DNA from: Chamaesiphon sp031376885
GTDB taxonomy: Bacteria; Cyanobacteriota; Cyanobacteriia; Cyanobacteriales; Chamaesiphonaceae
NCBI GenBank assembly: GCA_031376885.1
Contig: JANMEL010000055.1
Location: 1-5,672 of the forward strand
DNA length: 5,672 nucleotides
Direction: 5' to 3'
Shown here piece after piece: positions 1-5,466 of the stretch (positions within the stretch are counted from its first letter, which is position 1; every line of letters begins with the position of its first letter). The notes below the pieces were generated by a model. It saw nothing but the letters and a program-made list of their open reading frames with translations. It searched no databases and was not told where the DNA came from. A program made the position numbers and the translations under genes.

Positions 1-16
1 TTATGTAGGGGCGCGG

Positions 17-63
17 TCTTGTGCCCGCCCTCTTGTGCCCGCCCTCTTCTGCTGCCCTCTTCT
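17..63. repeat. Short GC-rich tandem repeat (14-bp unit)
   Basis: The unit TCTTGTGCCCGCCC occurs twice exactly (17-30 and 31-44). A degenerate third unit, TCTTCTGCTGCCC (45-57), and the beginning of a fourth (58-63) follow. The sequence just before it (TGTAGGGGCGCGG) resembles the edges of dispersed intergenic repeats common in cyanobacteria, so this may be one end of a longer repeat cut by the window edge. No coding potential was seen here. Confidence 0.7.
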
Positions 64-90
64 AATTTAAGATCGCAAATTTCGATTTAG

Positions 91-120
91 TAGACATCGA
101 TCGAGGTCATGTGCTATAGT
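91..120 (+). promoter_or_regulatory. Promoter of the tRNA-Thr gene
   Basis: A TAGACA box (91-96, one mismatch to TTGACA) and a TATAGT box (115-120, one mismatch to TATAAT) are separated by 18 bp. This fits a housekeeping sigma70-type promoter. Transcription would start near 127, leaving only a short 5' leader before the tRNA at 133. A CGATCG core lies in the spacer at 98-103. Confidence 0.7.
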
Positions 121-132
121 TAGTAAAGACGC

Positions 133-205
133 GCTGGCGTAGCTCAGTTGGTAGAGCAGCTGATTTGTAATCAGCCGGTCGGGGGTTCGAATCCGTCCGC
201 CAGCT
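133..205 (+). tRNA. trnT: tRNA-Thr (anticodon UGU)
   Basis: This 73-nt cloverleaf reads ACA codons as threonine. The acceptor stem is GCTGGCG (133-139) with CGCCAGC (198-204), discriminator T205. The D arm uses GCTC/GAGC (142-145, 154-157) around AGTTGGTA. The anticodon stem is GCTGA/TCAGC (159-163, 171-175) around loop TTTGTAA, which puts anticodon TGT at 166-168. The T loop is TTCGAAT (186-192). No CCA is encoded. The T stem GGGGG/CCGTC is imperfect, with a G-G opposition in the middle and a G-T next to it. It has its own promoter upstream and terminator downstream, so it is probably transcribed alone. Confidence 0.97.
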
Positions 206-216
206 TCGTAAATTAG

Positions 217-256
217 TTAGGGGTTAAGCAAACATCTTGCTTAACCCCTAATTTTT
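217..256 (+). terminator. Intrinsic terminator of tRNA-Thr
   Basis: A perfect 15-bp stem (217-231 with 237-251) encloses the 5-nt loop ACATC and is followed directly by TTTTT (252-256). It starts 12 nt after the tRNA 3' end. This is a textbook Rho-independent terminator on the plus strand. Confidence 0.93.
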
Positions 257-285
257 GTTGAAATTGGCTATCTGAACAAGCATAG

Positions 286-338
286 TATAGCAGGGGTCAG
301 TTTGAGAAAGCTGATGCACTAATGGTTTGAGCACCTAC
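286..338 (+). repeat. Dispersed repeat, uninterrupted copy
   Basis: This 53-bp unit has three blocks that recur in order near the window's right end. The head TATAGCAGGGGTCAG (286-300) is identical to 5452-5466. The middle block 302-329 matches 5612-5639 at 26 of 28 bases. The tail AGCACCTAC (330-338) matches AGCATCTAC (5664-5672) at 8 of 9. In this copy the blocks are contiguous, or nearly so. No ORF or terminal inverted repeat is visible, so it looks like a non-coding dispersed repeat, not a transposon. Confidence 0.7.
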
Positions 339-367
339 ATCTGTCTCAACCGCCCTAGAATTACTCA

Positions 368-400
368 AGATCCCCGACTTCTCGGAGAAGTCGGGGATCT
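368..400. repeat. Perfect palindromic repeat (16-bp arms)
   Basis: Arms 368-383 and 385-400 are exact reverse complements around a single G at 384; the arm core is GATCCCCGACTTCTC. Palindromes with this GATCCCCGACTT / AAGTCGGGGATC core recur between genes in many filamentous cyanobacteria, as far as I recall. No T-run follows on either side, so a terminator role for the minus-strand gene ending at 455 is not supported. As RNA it could form a stable hairpin downstream of that gene. Confidence 0.8.
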
Positions 401-454
401 GATTCCACTAGCTTTTGTTCATCTTGGCTATCTGAACACGATTTTAATCGGTGG

Positions 455-1615
455 CTAATCTCGCCCCTCAATCAGCCTCACGGCTTCACCAAAAGGAAAT
501 TGGACTAAATCTAATCCGCCAGGAGTAACAACCCATAAAGTGGGGAGTGGGGGCGGTAGAGGAGGGAATTCACCATACCCATCAGTGAGATAAATACATA
601 GAGCGGGAGTTTGCCCTTCCCAACATTGCGCTACTCGATCGAAAAACGGGATAAACGATGTGCCACCACCACATAGAGGCATGGATAACAGCGAATTGGC
701 ACCGAGAATATATGGCCCATCAACCTCAGTATCAACATAATATAAATGGCACTCAATATGCGGATAAGCACCCAAAATCCCCTTAACCTCATTAATTAAG
801 AGCTGAAATTCCGCTTCACCCACCGATCGACTAGTATCGACAGCCACATAAACCCGTACCGATTCTCCCGCTAATTCTTCCAAATACAGCCCCCGCCCGA
901 CAAAACGTCGATCGAAACCCTGAAAATCAGTTGGAGTCTGAACTAAATATCGCCATAGGTACGATCGCCAGTTTAACTGAGGATCGATCGCCGCCGCCAA
1001 CTCTCGATCGAGCAACTTAGGCATTTTATTAGCTCCACTAGCAGCAGCAATTACCGCCGCCTGCTCCAGTGCTTGTCGCCAATGGGATGTCAGCTCTTCC
1101 TCGCCCCACTTTGAGCCGATCCGAGTCTGATGCTCATCACCAGTAGCACGATCGGGCAACAAATCCAGATTATCCAACTCGAAACCATTTGCGCCGCGCT
1201 GTTGCAATAGCTCATACACCTCCTCAACACTCAGATGCTCTAGTTGCTCATCCCGCAACGCACCCAAAGGTAATCGCAATCCGCGCTCTCGCAAGATCGT
1301 ACCATTGACAACGATATCCGCCGCAATATTCCACAATTTAGGTGCTCTAGTACCTAACCTGGATGGATGCAATAGAGCCGCATGGAGCACTTCATGCAAG
1401 AGTAAACCATCTTGTTGTTCGATCGGCAACGATCGCAAAAAATCAGGATTGAAAAATATGTCTCGCCCATCTGTTGCTGCTGTAGGGATAGTTTCACTGG
1501 GCACAAACCGCGCAAACATGGCTAAAGTACCAAAAAAAGGCGACTTCATCCGCAACCGTAATAGGGATGCACTAATAATTTGGGCAGGATCGGCGATCGG
1601 GGGACAATAGTTCAT
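455..1615 (-). CDS. Putative zinc metallopeptidase with C-terminal VWA-like domain (DUF2201/COG3864 type)
   Basis: This 386-residue protein has two domains. The N-terminal half (about 15-240) carries the zincin signature HEVLHAALLH at 74-83, with H74 and H78 as zinc ligands, E75 as the catalytic base and H83 as a possible third ligand. It is followed by WNIAADIVVNG (95-105), a segment typical of these predicted metallopeptidases. The C-terminal half (about 250-386) is VWA-like with an apparently complete MIDAS: DTSRS (D260, S262, S264), T319 in GGGTS, and D345 in LTDG. This matches the family annotated as VWA-like/DUF2201 putative metallopeptidase. The substrate is unknown. Relatives often sit beside MoxR-type AAA ATPases and may act with them, but none is in the window. 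There is no signal peptide, so it is probably cytoplasmic. Only a weak GAG precedes the ATG. The gene lies 68 bp downstream of the 119-residue gene and is probably co-transcribed with it. Confidence 0.9.
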   Translation of the reverse strand: MNYCPPIADPAQIISASLLRLRMKSPFFGTLAMFARFVPSETIPTAATDGRDIFFNPDFLRSLPIEQQDGLLLHEVLHAALLHPSRLGTRAPKLWNIAADIVVNGTILRERGLRLPLGALRDEQLEHLSVEEVYELLQQRGANGFELDNLDLLPDRATGDEHQTRIGSKWGEEELTSHWRQALEQAAVIAAASGANKMPKLLDRELAAAIDPQLNWRSYLWRYLVQTPTDFQGFDRRFVGRGLYLEELAGESVRVYVAVDTSRSVGEAEFQLLINEVKGILGAYPHIECHLYYVDTEVDGPYILGANSLLSMPLCGGGTSFIPFFDRVAQCWEGQTPALCIYLTDGYGEFPPLPPPLPTLWVVTPGGLDLVQFPFGEAVRLIEGRD

Positions 1616-1683
1616 ATCTCATTAATCCCAGATCTCGATCCACAACGATCGTCATCAATGGCGATCGATCTCTAAAATCTTCC

Positions 1684-2043
1684 TTATTTCTTTACTTTTG
1701 GCTGAATGCACCAATTTTCGGGCAATTTACCCCCCTGAGGTGCCCAATCGAGCATATTTGCCCGTGCCAAAACCAATGATATTTCTCGTGCAGATTCGCA
1801 CCATGATGACTGCTGACTAAATTGGCTGAATCGATCGAGATAGGGGCGGCTGAACTTTTCCAGATCCCCAGTATATTCACGGGCGGAATCAGCATCCAAT
1901 CGCCAATTTGCCGCATTTGATTTGGCTTGAGTTTCGAGATCGTTATCAACGAGGAAAACAGTTTTGGCAGCGATCGTACCGCCAATGAGTAAGCAGATCG
2001 TACCAATAGATAATAAATGGGAAAAACTGTTGATATTGCTCAT
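1684..2043 (-). CDS. Hypothetical protein with N-terminal membrane segment
   Basis: I do not recognise this 119-residue protein. Residues about 9-31 form one hydrophobic stretch (SHLLSIGTICLLIGGTIAAK core), either an uncleaved anchor or a signal peptide. The rest is polar and aromatic, with two cysteines (C82 and C112) each preceded by tryptophan. They could form a disulfide if the domain is periplasmic or lumenal. The ATG is preceded by GGAGA about 12 nt upstream, supporting this start. The stop codon of the upstream remnant (2047-2049) is in the same frame, only 3 nt before the ATG, so the two were probably once an operon. The metallopeptidase gene follows after 68 bp containing two CGATCG cores. 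A 104-residue ORF in another frame of the same strand is a shadow. Confidence 0.72.
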   Translation of the reverse strand: MSNINSFSHLLSIGTICLLIGGTIAAKTVFLVDNDLETQAKSNAANWRLDADSAREYTGDLEKFSRPYLDRFSQFSQQSSWCESAREISLVLARANMLDWAPQGGKLPENWCIQPKVKK

Positions 2044-2046
2044 AAA

Positions 2047-2232
2047 TTAGGCGATTCTCCATGGGAGAGGCGTTGCCAACAACAAATGGACATAAGCCAA
2101 TAAGTACAGTTTTTTTGGAGTAGGTGCGAGGGGCTTGTATTCTCGTTCGTGGAGCTGAATCGATCGAATCCGATCGGCTGGGGAACTAGGATGTTCGCAG
2201 ATCCGATCGGCACAAAGGCGGTTATAATCTAA
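2047..2232 (-). pseudogene. C-terminal gene remnant, possibly of an M48-like metalloprotease
   Basis: The minus strand is open for 61 codons, from just after an in-frame TAA (2233-2235) to the TAA at 2047-2049, and has no ATG, GTG or TTG that would give a sensible start. It reads like real protein. It contains RLCADRICEHPSSPADRIRS, then HEREYKPLAPTPKKL, then a hydrophobic tail YLLAYVHLLLATPLPW. The HPSSPADRI segment resembles the HP-x(n)-RI motif common near the C-terminus of M48 (Ste24/HtpX-like) metalloproteases. The HExxH catalytic part is absent. The stop lies 3 nt upstream of the 119-residue gene, as expected for the last part of an upstream operon gene whose 5' part was lost. Upstream of 2235 I could not find the missing part in any minus-strand frame. 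Coding origin is fairly likely; the family assignment is tentative. Confidence 0.5.
2223..2228 (+). promoter_or_regulatory. Candidate -10 box for the BY-kinase transcript
   Basis: A perfect TATAAT lies at 2223-2228, with no convincing TTGACA at the expected 17-bp distance (GATCCG is found there). If used, transcription would start near 2235 and give a leader of about 220-250 nt before the BY-kinase start. The box overlaps the beginning of the minus-strand remnant, so it may be a chance match. Confidence 0.35.
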
Positions 2233-2244
2233 TTAGCTAGACAA

Positions 2245-2277
2245 AAGTTAAAATCTCAACCATCACTATTTTAACTT
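2245..2277 (+). promoter_or_regulatory. Perfect 10-bp dyad in the BY-kinase leader
   Basis: AAGTTAAAAT (2245-2254) and ATTTTAACTT (2268-2277) are exact inverted repeats separated by 13 nt. The dyad lies 16 bp downstream of the TATAAT box. It could be an operator for a dimeric regulator or an AT-rich RNA hairpin. An overlapping alternative pairing, TCTCAA (2254-2259) with TTGAGA (2276-2281), would partly cover the purine-rich GAGAGAG before the small ORF at 2293. No T-run follows, so it is not a terminator. Confidence 0.45.
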
Positions 2278-2292
2278 GAGAGAGAGTATTTT

Positions 2293-2373
2293 ATGGTGAT
2301 TTCGCAGAATGATTTGACCCAGTTAGACATCATAGCCATTCAAAAATTGCCAAATCCAAGTATTTCAATCTAG
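2293..2373 (+). CDS. Possible 26-residue leader peptide or truncated ORF
   Basis: An ATG preceded by GAGAGAG (ending 6 nt upstream) opens a 26-codon frame that begins MVISQNDLTQ and ends KLPNPSISI before TAG. Its ribosome binding site is better than any seen at the BY-kinase start. I do not recognise the peptide. It lies between the candidate promoter/dyad and the BY-kinase gene, and a 6-bp stem-loop (2376-2396) follows its stop. It could be a leader peptide, the surviving 5' end of a deleted gene, or a chance ORF. Confidence 0.22.
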   Translation: MVISQNDLTQLDIIAIQKLPNPSISI

Positions 2374-2375
2374 AT

Positions 2376-2396
2376 CCTTAGTTCATTTAGCTAAGG
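2376..2396 (+). other. Small stem-loop after the 26-codon ORF
   Basis: CCTTAG (2376-2381) pairs exactly with CTAAGG (2391-2396) across a 9-nt loop, beginning 3 nt after the small ORF's stop codon. No T-run follows. It could be a minor leader structure. The remaining bases up to 2452 show no further repeat, and no clear ribosome binding site. Confidence 0.3.
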
Positions 2397-2452
2397 TGAA
2401 TTACGTTTAAATGCGGATACGACTAGCCAAACTGACAGTGTTAGAATGATGG

Positions 2453-4717
2453 TTGAGTCTAAATCACAATCCCCGCTTACAGCATATGGATGAAATTGCA
2501 CAATATTGGCTAGTACTCAAACGCCGCTGGTTGCCAGCCGCGCTAGTCTTTACCCTAACTACCGCATTGGCAGCGGCGTACACCTTCAAGCAAACGCCGA
2601 TCTACCAAGCAAAATCGCAAGTTATCCTCAAAAAAACCAACAAAACTAGTGCTTTATTAAGTAGTGGTTTGCCGGGGGTTGGCGACTTAGACGCTCTCTC
2701 AGGCAGTAGCCCTGTGACAACTCAGGTAGAAGTAATTAAATCGATTAGCACCATCAAGGGTGTCATCGCCGAATTGCTAAAAGAAAAATACACAGCCGAA
2801 TCTCCCGAACGAAAGCGGCTCAAAAAGTTTGAGAAACAACCCGAATCATTTACCAATCAACTCAAAGTTAGCAGCATTAAAGGTACAGACATCCTCGAGA
2901 TCAGCTTCCAAGATCCTAGCCCTAAATTGGCAAAGGCGGCAGTTGAAACAGTGATGGGTGTCTATATCAGCAACGACCAAAAAAACCAGCGTCAGGAAGC
3001 AGAAGCAGCCCGACTGTTCGTCGGAAAAGAGCTACCTAAAATGGAAAATGAGGTCAAGCTAGCTGAAAGCGCAATTCGAGATTTCAAAGAGAAAAATCAA
3101 GTTATCGATCTAGGTACCGAATCAGCAAAAGCAGTAGAAACAATTACCAGCCTCAACCGAGAAATCACCTCAGCCTCAGCCCAACTAGCTTCGGAAACCT
3201 CCCGCCTCGAAGGATTAAAAAATCTTTTTGGTGGTCAAGATGCTCAGGCTACAATCCAATCTGGACTGGTAAGTGAATCTCCCGGACTCCAAAAATCGAT
3301 CAAAGAGTTGCAAGATGTTGAATCAAGACTAGCTCTAGAAAAGACCCGCTTTAGCGATAACGATCCTAGTATTCTCAACTTAAAAGAAAAGCGACAAGCT
3401 TTGGTAGAAATAATTGAGAAACGCTACAAACAAAGCTTGATCGGTGATAAGAATTTTCAAGGTAAAGTGATCGAACTTCAACCATCAGGGATTCAGGGCG
3501 GCCTAATTTCTGACTTTGCCAAGAGTGAAGCCCAACGGACGAGCTTGCAGAAGCAAATTGCCGCCCTAGTCTATGTGGTTGATGCCTACAAACAGCGGAT
3601 GAATGACATCCCCAAACTAGAACAACAACAAAATGCACTCGGACGTAAACTAGAAACAACTCGTACAAACTATAAAACTCTCCTCAGTAAACTTCAGGAA
3701 ATTGAAATAGCCGAAAACCAGACTCTTGGCAACTCACGAGTTCAATCTCTTCCCGAGTTACCAGATGACCCGATTTCACCCAAAAAAGGTCAAAACATCG
3801 CCATTGGCGGCTTCTTGGGTCTATTTCTGGGTGCGGCGACAGCCTTTGCGATCGACAGTTCTGACAAACGGATTAAAACCGCCGAGGAAGCAAGACAGTT
3901 GTTGCCTAGCTACCCAGTATTGGGGCAAATTCCCGTATTTGAGAAAGTGCGCCAAATAGCCAGAGTCGGTAATAGTTCTAGAGATCCAGGTCAATTGGTG
4001 TTGAATGGAACTAGTGGGATTGAAGGCGAGTCTTTCCGCATGTTACAGACCAATCTCCAGTTCATGAATTCTGATAGTAGCCTCAAGGTGATGGTTGTAT
4101 CCAGTTCCCAATCTGGGGAAGGAAAGTCCACAACTGCGGCGAACTTGGCATTGGCGGTGGCAGAATTGGGCAAGCGAGTGTTGCTAATCGATGCAGATAT
4201 GCGGAAACCGACTCAGCATAAGATTTGGCGACAAAGCAATTATGAGGGCTTGAGTAATATTCTGAGCGGGCAGTGCGACCAAGAATCGGTTGTTCGGGAA
4301 GTGCAGTCAAATGTGTTCTTGATTAGTGCTGGGGTGGTGCCACCAAATCCAGTCGTGTTGATCGATTCCGATCGAATGGGTGTATTAGTTGCCGAATGGT
4401 CTAGTGAATATGACTTGGTAATTATCGATGCACCACCGATTACGGTCGCTGCTGATGCCAGTTTACTTGGCGCACATGCCAATGCTCTATTATTTGTCAT
4501 TCGCCCTGGTATCGCCGATAAAGAGTCGGTAGAATACGCTCAAGAAATCCTCAGCCAATCGAAGATTAAAGTATTGGGGATGGTACTCAATGGAGTGGAG
4601 ATCGACAAACAGAAACGCTATGACAATTACTACTATACTAGTCGGGTTGCCAGAGCTGATGAGGGTAATGCAGGCTCTAAATTATTGCCAGGAATGAGTA
4701 GTAGTCGCGATCGTTAA
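2453..4717 (+). CDS. Polysaccharide co-polymerase/BY-kinase (Wzz-GNVR-tyrosine autokinase fusion)
   Basis: This 754-residue inner-membrane protein of the Wzc/GumC type should control chain length and export of an exopolysaccharide. A Wzz domain begins with YWLVLKRRWLP (18-28) and transmembrane helix 1 (about 28-46). A long charged, coiled-coil-rich periplasmic region follows (about 180-420), with a GNVR-like TRTNYKTLLSKL (403-414). The PDDPISPKK segment (437-445) precedes transmembrane helix 2 (about 447-468). The cytoplasmic BY-kinase has Walker A SGEGKST (554-560, K558), Walker A' LLIDADMRKP (577-586) and Walker B LVIIDAPP (655-662). The C-terminus has a short tyrosine cluster, Y723 and Y726-Y728, the likely autophosphorylation site. 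In the ExxRxxR oligomerisation motif (E526, R529) the second arginine is Q532. The listed start is TTG without a clear Shine-Dalgarno; ATG at 2486 (743 residues) is at least as likely. No wza, wzx, wzy or glycosyltransferase gene is adjacent. Confidence 0.95.
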   Translation: MSLNHNPRLQHMDEIAQYWLVLKRRWLPAALVFTLTTALAAAYTFKQTPIYQAKSQVILKKTNKTSALLSSGLPGVGDLDALSGSSPVTTQVEVIKSISTIKGVIAELLKEKYTAESPERKRLKKFEKQPESFTNQLKVSSIKGTDILEISFQDPSPKLAKAAVETVMGVYISNDQKNQRQEAEAARLFVGKELPKMENEVKLAESAIRDFKEKNQVIDLGTESAKAVETITSLNREITSASAQLASETSRLEGLKNLFGGQDAQATIQSGLVSESPGLQKSIKELQDVESRLALEKTRFSDNDPSILNLKEKRQALVEIIEKRYKQSLIGDKNFQGKVIELQPSGIQGGLISDFAKSEAQRTSLQKQIAALVYVVDAYKQRMNDIPKLEQQQNALGRKLETTRTNYKTLLSKLQEIEIAENQTLGNSRVQSLPELPDDPISPKKGQNIAIGGFLGLFLGAATAFAIDSSDKRIKTAEEARQLLPSYPVLGQIPVFEKVRQIARVGNSSRDPGQLVLNGTSGIEGESFRMLQTNLQFMNSDSSLKVMVVSSSQSGEGKSTTAANLALAVAELGKRVLLIDADMRKPTQHKIWRQSNYEGLSNILSGQCDQESVVREVQSNVFLISAGVVPPNPVVLIDSDRMGVLVAEWSSEYDLVIIDAPPITVAADASLLGAHANALLFVIRPGIADKESVEYAQEILSQSKIKVLGMVLNGVEIDKQKRYDNYYYTSRVARADEGNAGSKLLPGMSSSRDR

Positions 4718-4723
4718 ATCAAT

Positions 4724-4767
4724 TAAAGGGTAGAGAGAATTCATCAATTGTCTCTACCCTTTATTTT
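4724..4767 (+). terminator. Intrinsic terminator of the BY-kinase gene
   Basis: An 18-bp stem with one G-G mismatch (4724-4741 with 4746-4763) closes on a 4-nt CATC loop and is followed by TTTT (4764-4767). The core pairing is AAAGGGTAGAGA with TCTCTACCCTTT. It starts 7 nt after the stop codon. The convergent aspartic protease gene ends at 4791, so the hairpin may also stop transcription from that side, although the T-run is much weaker on the minus strand. Confidence 0.9.
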
Positions 4768-4790
4768 AGATCCAAAAAACATGGAATCAA

Positions 4791-5153
4791 TCAAATTCGA
4801 TCGATACTTACAGAACCACCATCATAGAAATCTATATTCAAATTACATTTATCTAATAACAAAGTGCCTACTAGTGGACGACGACCCATTGCTAGCACTG
4901 GCACCTCAATTTCAACACCATTCCAGATAATTGTCGCTCGGTGAACTGGAGTGACAAAATTATCATCATTGGCTAGATTGGCATTAATTCGCGCAACATA
5001 AGGTAATTGGAGTTTAGTAACAACAGCAGCGGGTAAAGTCAAAGCACCTTCAAAACCCGTATCGATAACGCAGCCAATTTCTAGATCTGGATAACCAGAT
5101 ATTCGCACCACTACTTTAATTTGTGGTTGTCGCCCAAATACCACTCCAATCAT
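4791..5153 (-). CDS. Clan AA aspartic protease-like protein (retropepsin-type)
   Basis: This 120-residue protein has the retropepsin-like active-site motif VIDTGFEGALTLP at 29-41, with catalytic D31 in DTG. A strand-rich middle follows (TIIWNGVEIEVPVLA, 74-88). The hydrophobic-hydrophobic-glycine element LVG (94-96) in PLVGTLLLDKCNLNIDF completes the fold signature. The length is usual for the small clan AA aspartic protease family seen in cyanobacteria and archaea. One copy supplies one aspartate, so it should act as a homodimer. Its substrate is unknown. The ATG overlaps the upstream gene's stop as ATGA (5150-5153), so translation is probably coupled. There is no signal peptide, so it is presumably cytoplasmic. 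It converges on the BY-kinase terminator. Confidence 0.85.
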   Translation of the reverse strand: MIGVVFGRQPQIKVVVRISGYPDLEIGCVIDTGFEGALTLPAAVVTKLQLPYVARINANLANDDNFVTPVHRATIIWNGVEIEVPVLAMGRRPLVGTLLLDKCNLNIDFYDGGSVSIDRI

Positions 5154-5425
5154 TGAGAATCTACCGAAACTAGTGTACCGCCTACAGCATAAACAGCATT
5201 AAAACCAATTCGTTCAGCCCAGATATTTGCATTAGGATACTTATCTTGAAGACGACTGCTCGAATCTAATAAATCATCCCCAATTTCATAATTACCCGTT
5301 TCGATATCAATACTGATAATCTTGCCAATGTTAGTTCCCACTTCAACTAGATCGCGAATAAGTCGATCGTAAATAGTCTCTCCGCGTCGGGCAATTTCCA
5401 AATCGTCGATGTTTTGATGAGTCAT
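5150..5425 (-). CDS. Small conserved-looking protein paired with the aspartic protease
   Basis: This 91-residue acidic protein has an N-terminal helix-forming part (IARRGETIYDRLIRDLVE, 11-28), a strand-rich part GKIISIDIETGNYEIGDDL (34-52), a helix up to KYPNA (62-66), and AERIGFNAVYAVGG (70-83). I recall short proteins with this G(K/E)-hydrophobic-IDIETG...YP...RIG pattern directly upstream of clan AA aspartic proteases in cyanobacteria, but I know no established function. The arrangement resembles a two-gene module; calling it toxin-antitoxin would go beyond the evidence. The stop overlaps the protease start by 4 bp. The ATG lacks a clear Shine-Dalgarno. A TATATT -10-like box on the minus strand (5455-5450) lies inside the head of the adjacent dispersed repeat, without a -35. 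Confidence 0.75.
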   Translation of the reverse strand: MTHQNIDDLEIARRGETIYDRLIRDLVEVGTNIGKIISIDIETGNYEIGDDLLDSSSRLQDKYPNANIWAERIGFNAVYAVGGTLVSVDSQ

Positions 5426-5466
5426 AAGTCAGGGCATAGGAAATAGGGTAATATAGCAGGGGTCAG

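Larger units (their letters stand above)
253..438. repeat. Pair of 26-bp direct repeats flanking a repeat-filled spacer
   Basis: Positions 253-278 and 413-438 match at 23 of 26 bases; both begin TTTTGTT and end with the identical 15-mer TTGGCTATCTGAACA. The start-to-start distance is 160 bp. The 134-bp spacer holds a copy of a dispersed element (286-338) and a palindrome (368-400). The left copy overlaps the T-run of the tRNA terminator, and the right copy ends 16 bp short of the metallopeptidase stop codon. The pattern suggests either a local duplication or an insertion that duplicated its target. No gene is seen in 257-454. Confidence 0.75.

Noticed and set aside
1305..1610. 101-residue plus-strand ORF
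   Set aside because: It lies entirely antisense within the well-supported metallopeptidase gene, and its product has no recognisable features.
1646..1667. CGATCG pair with 10-bp spacing between the two minus-strand genes, considered as a hairpin
   Set aside because: Two self-palindromic HIP1 cores automatically give an inverted repeat; the stem is only 6 bp and no T-run follows.
1692..2006. 104-residue minus-strand ORF
   Set aside because: It overlaps the 119-residue gene in another frame. The 119-residue frame has a Shine-Dalgarno and a sensible membrane segment.
2168..2211. 11-bp direct repeat ATCCGATCGGC spaced 33 bp, considered as an operator pair
   Set aside because: Both copies fall in the 61-codon remnant and encode the same ADRI segment, and CGATCG cores are abundant throughout, so no regulatory role is needed.
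3375..3668. 97-residue minus-strand ORF
   Set aside because: It is antisense to the BY-kinase coiled-coil region; composition is typical of a shadow frame. The same applies to the short ORFs at 3726-3959, 3991-4173, 4083-4310 and 4240-4500.
4748..4930. 60-residue plus-strand ORF
   Set aside because: It starts within the terminator hairpin and runs antisense through the aspartic protease gene.
4791..5425. Aspartic protease pair as a toxin-antitoxin system
   Set aside because: The overlap and sizes are suggestive, but neither protein shows a known toxin or antitoxin motif.
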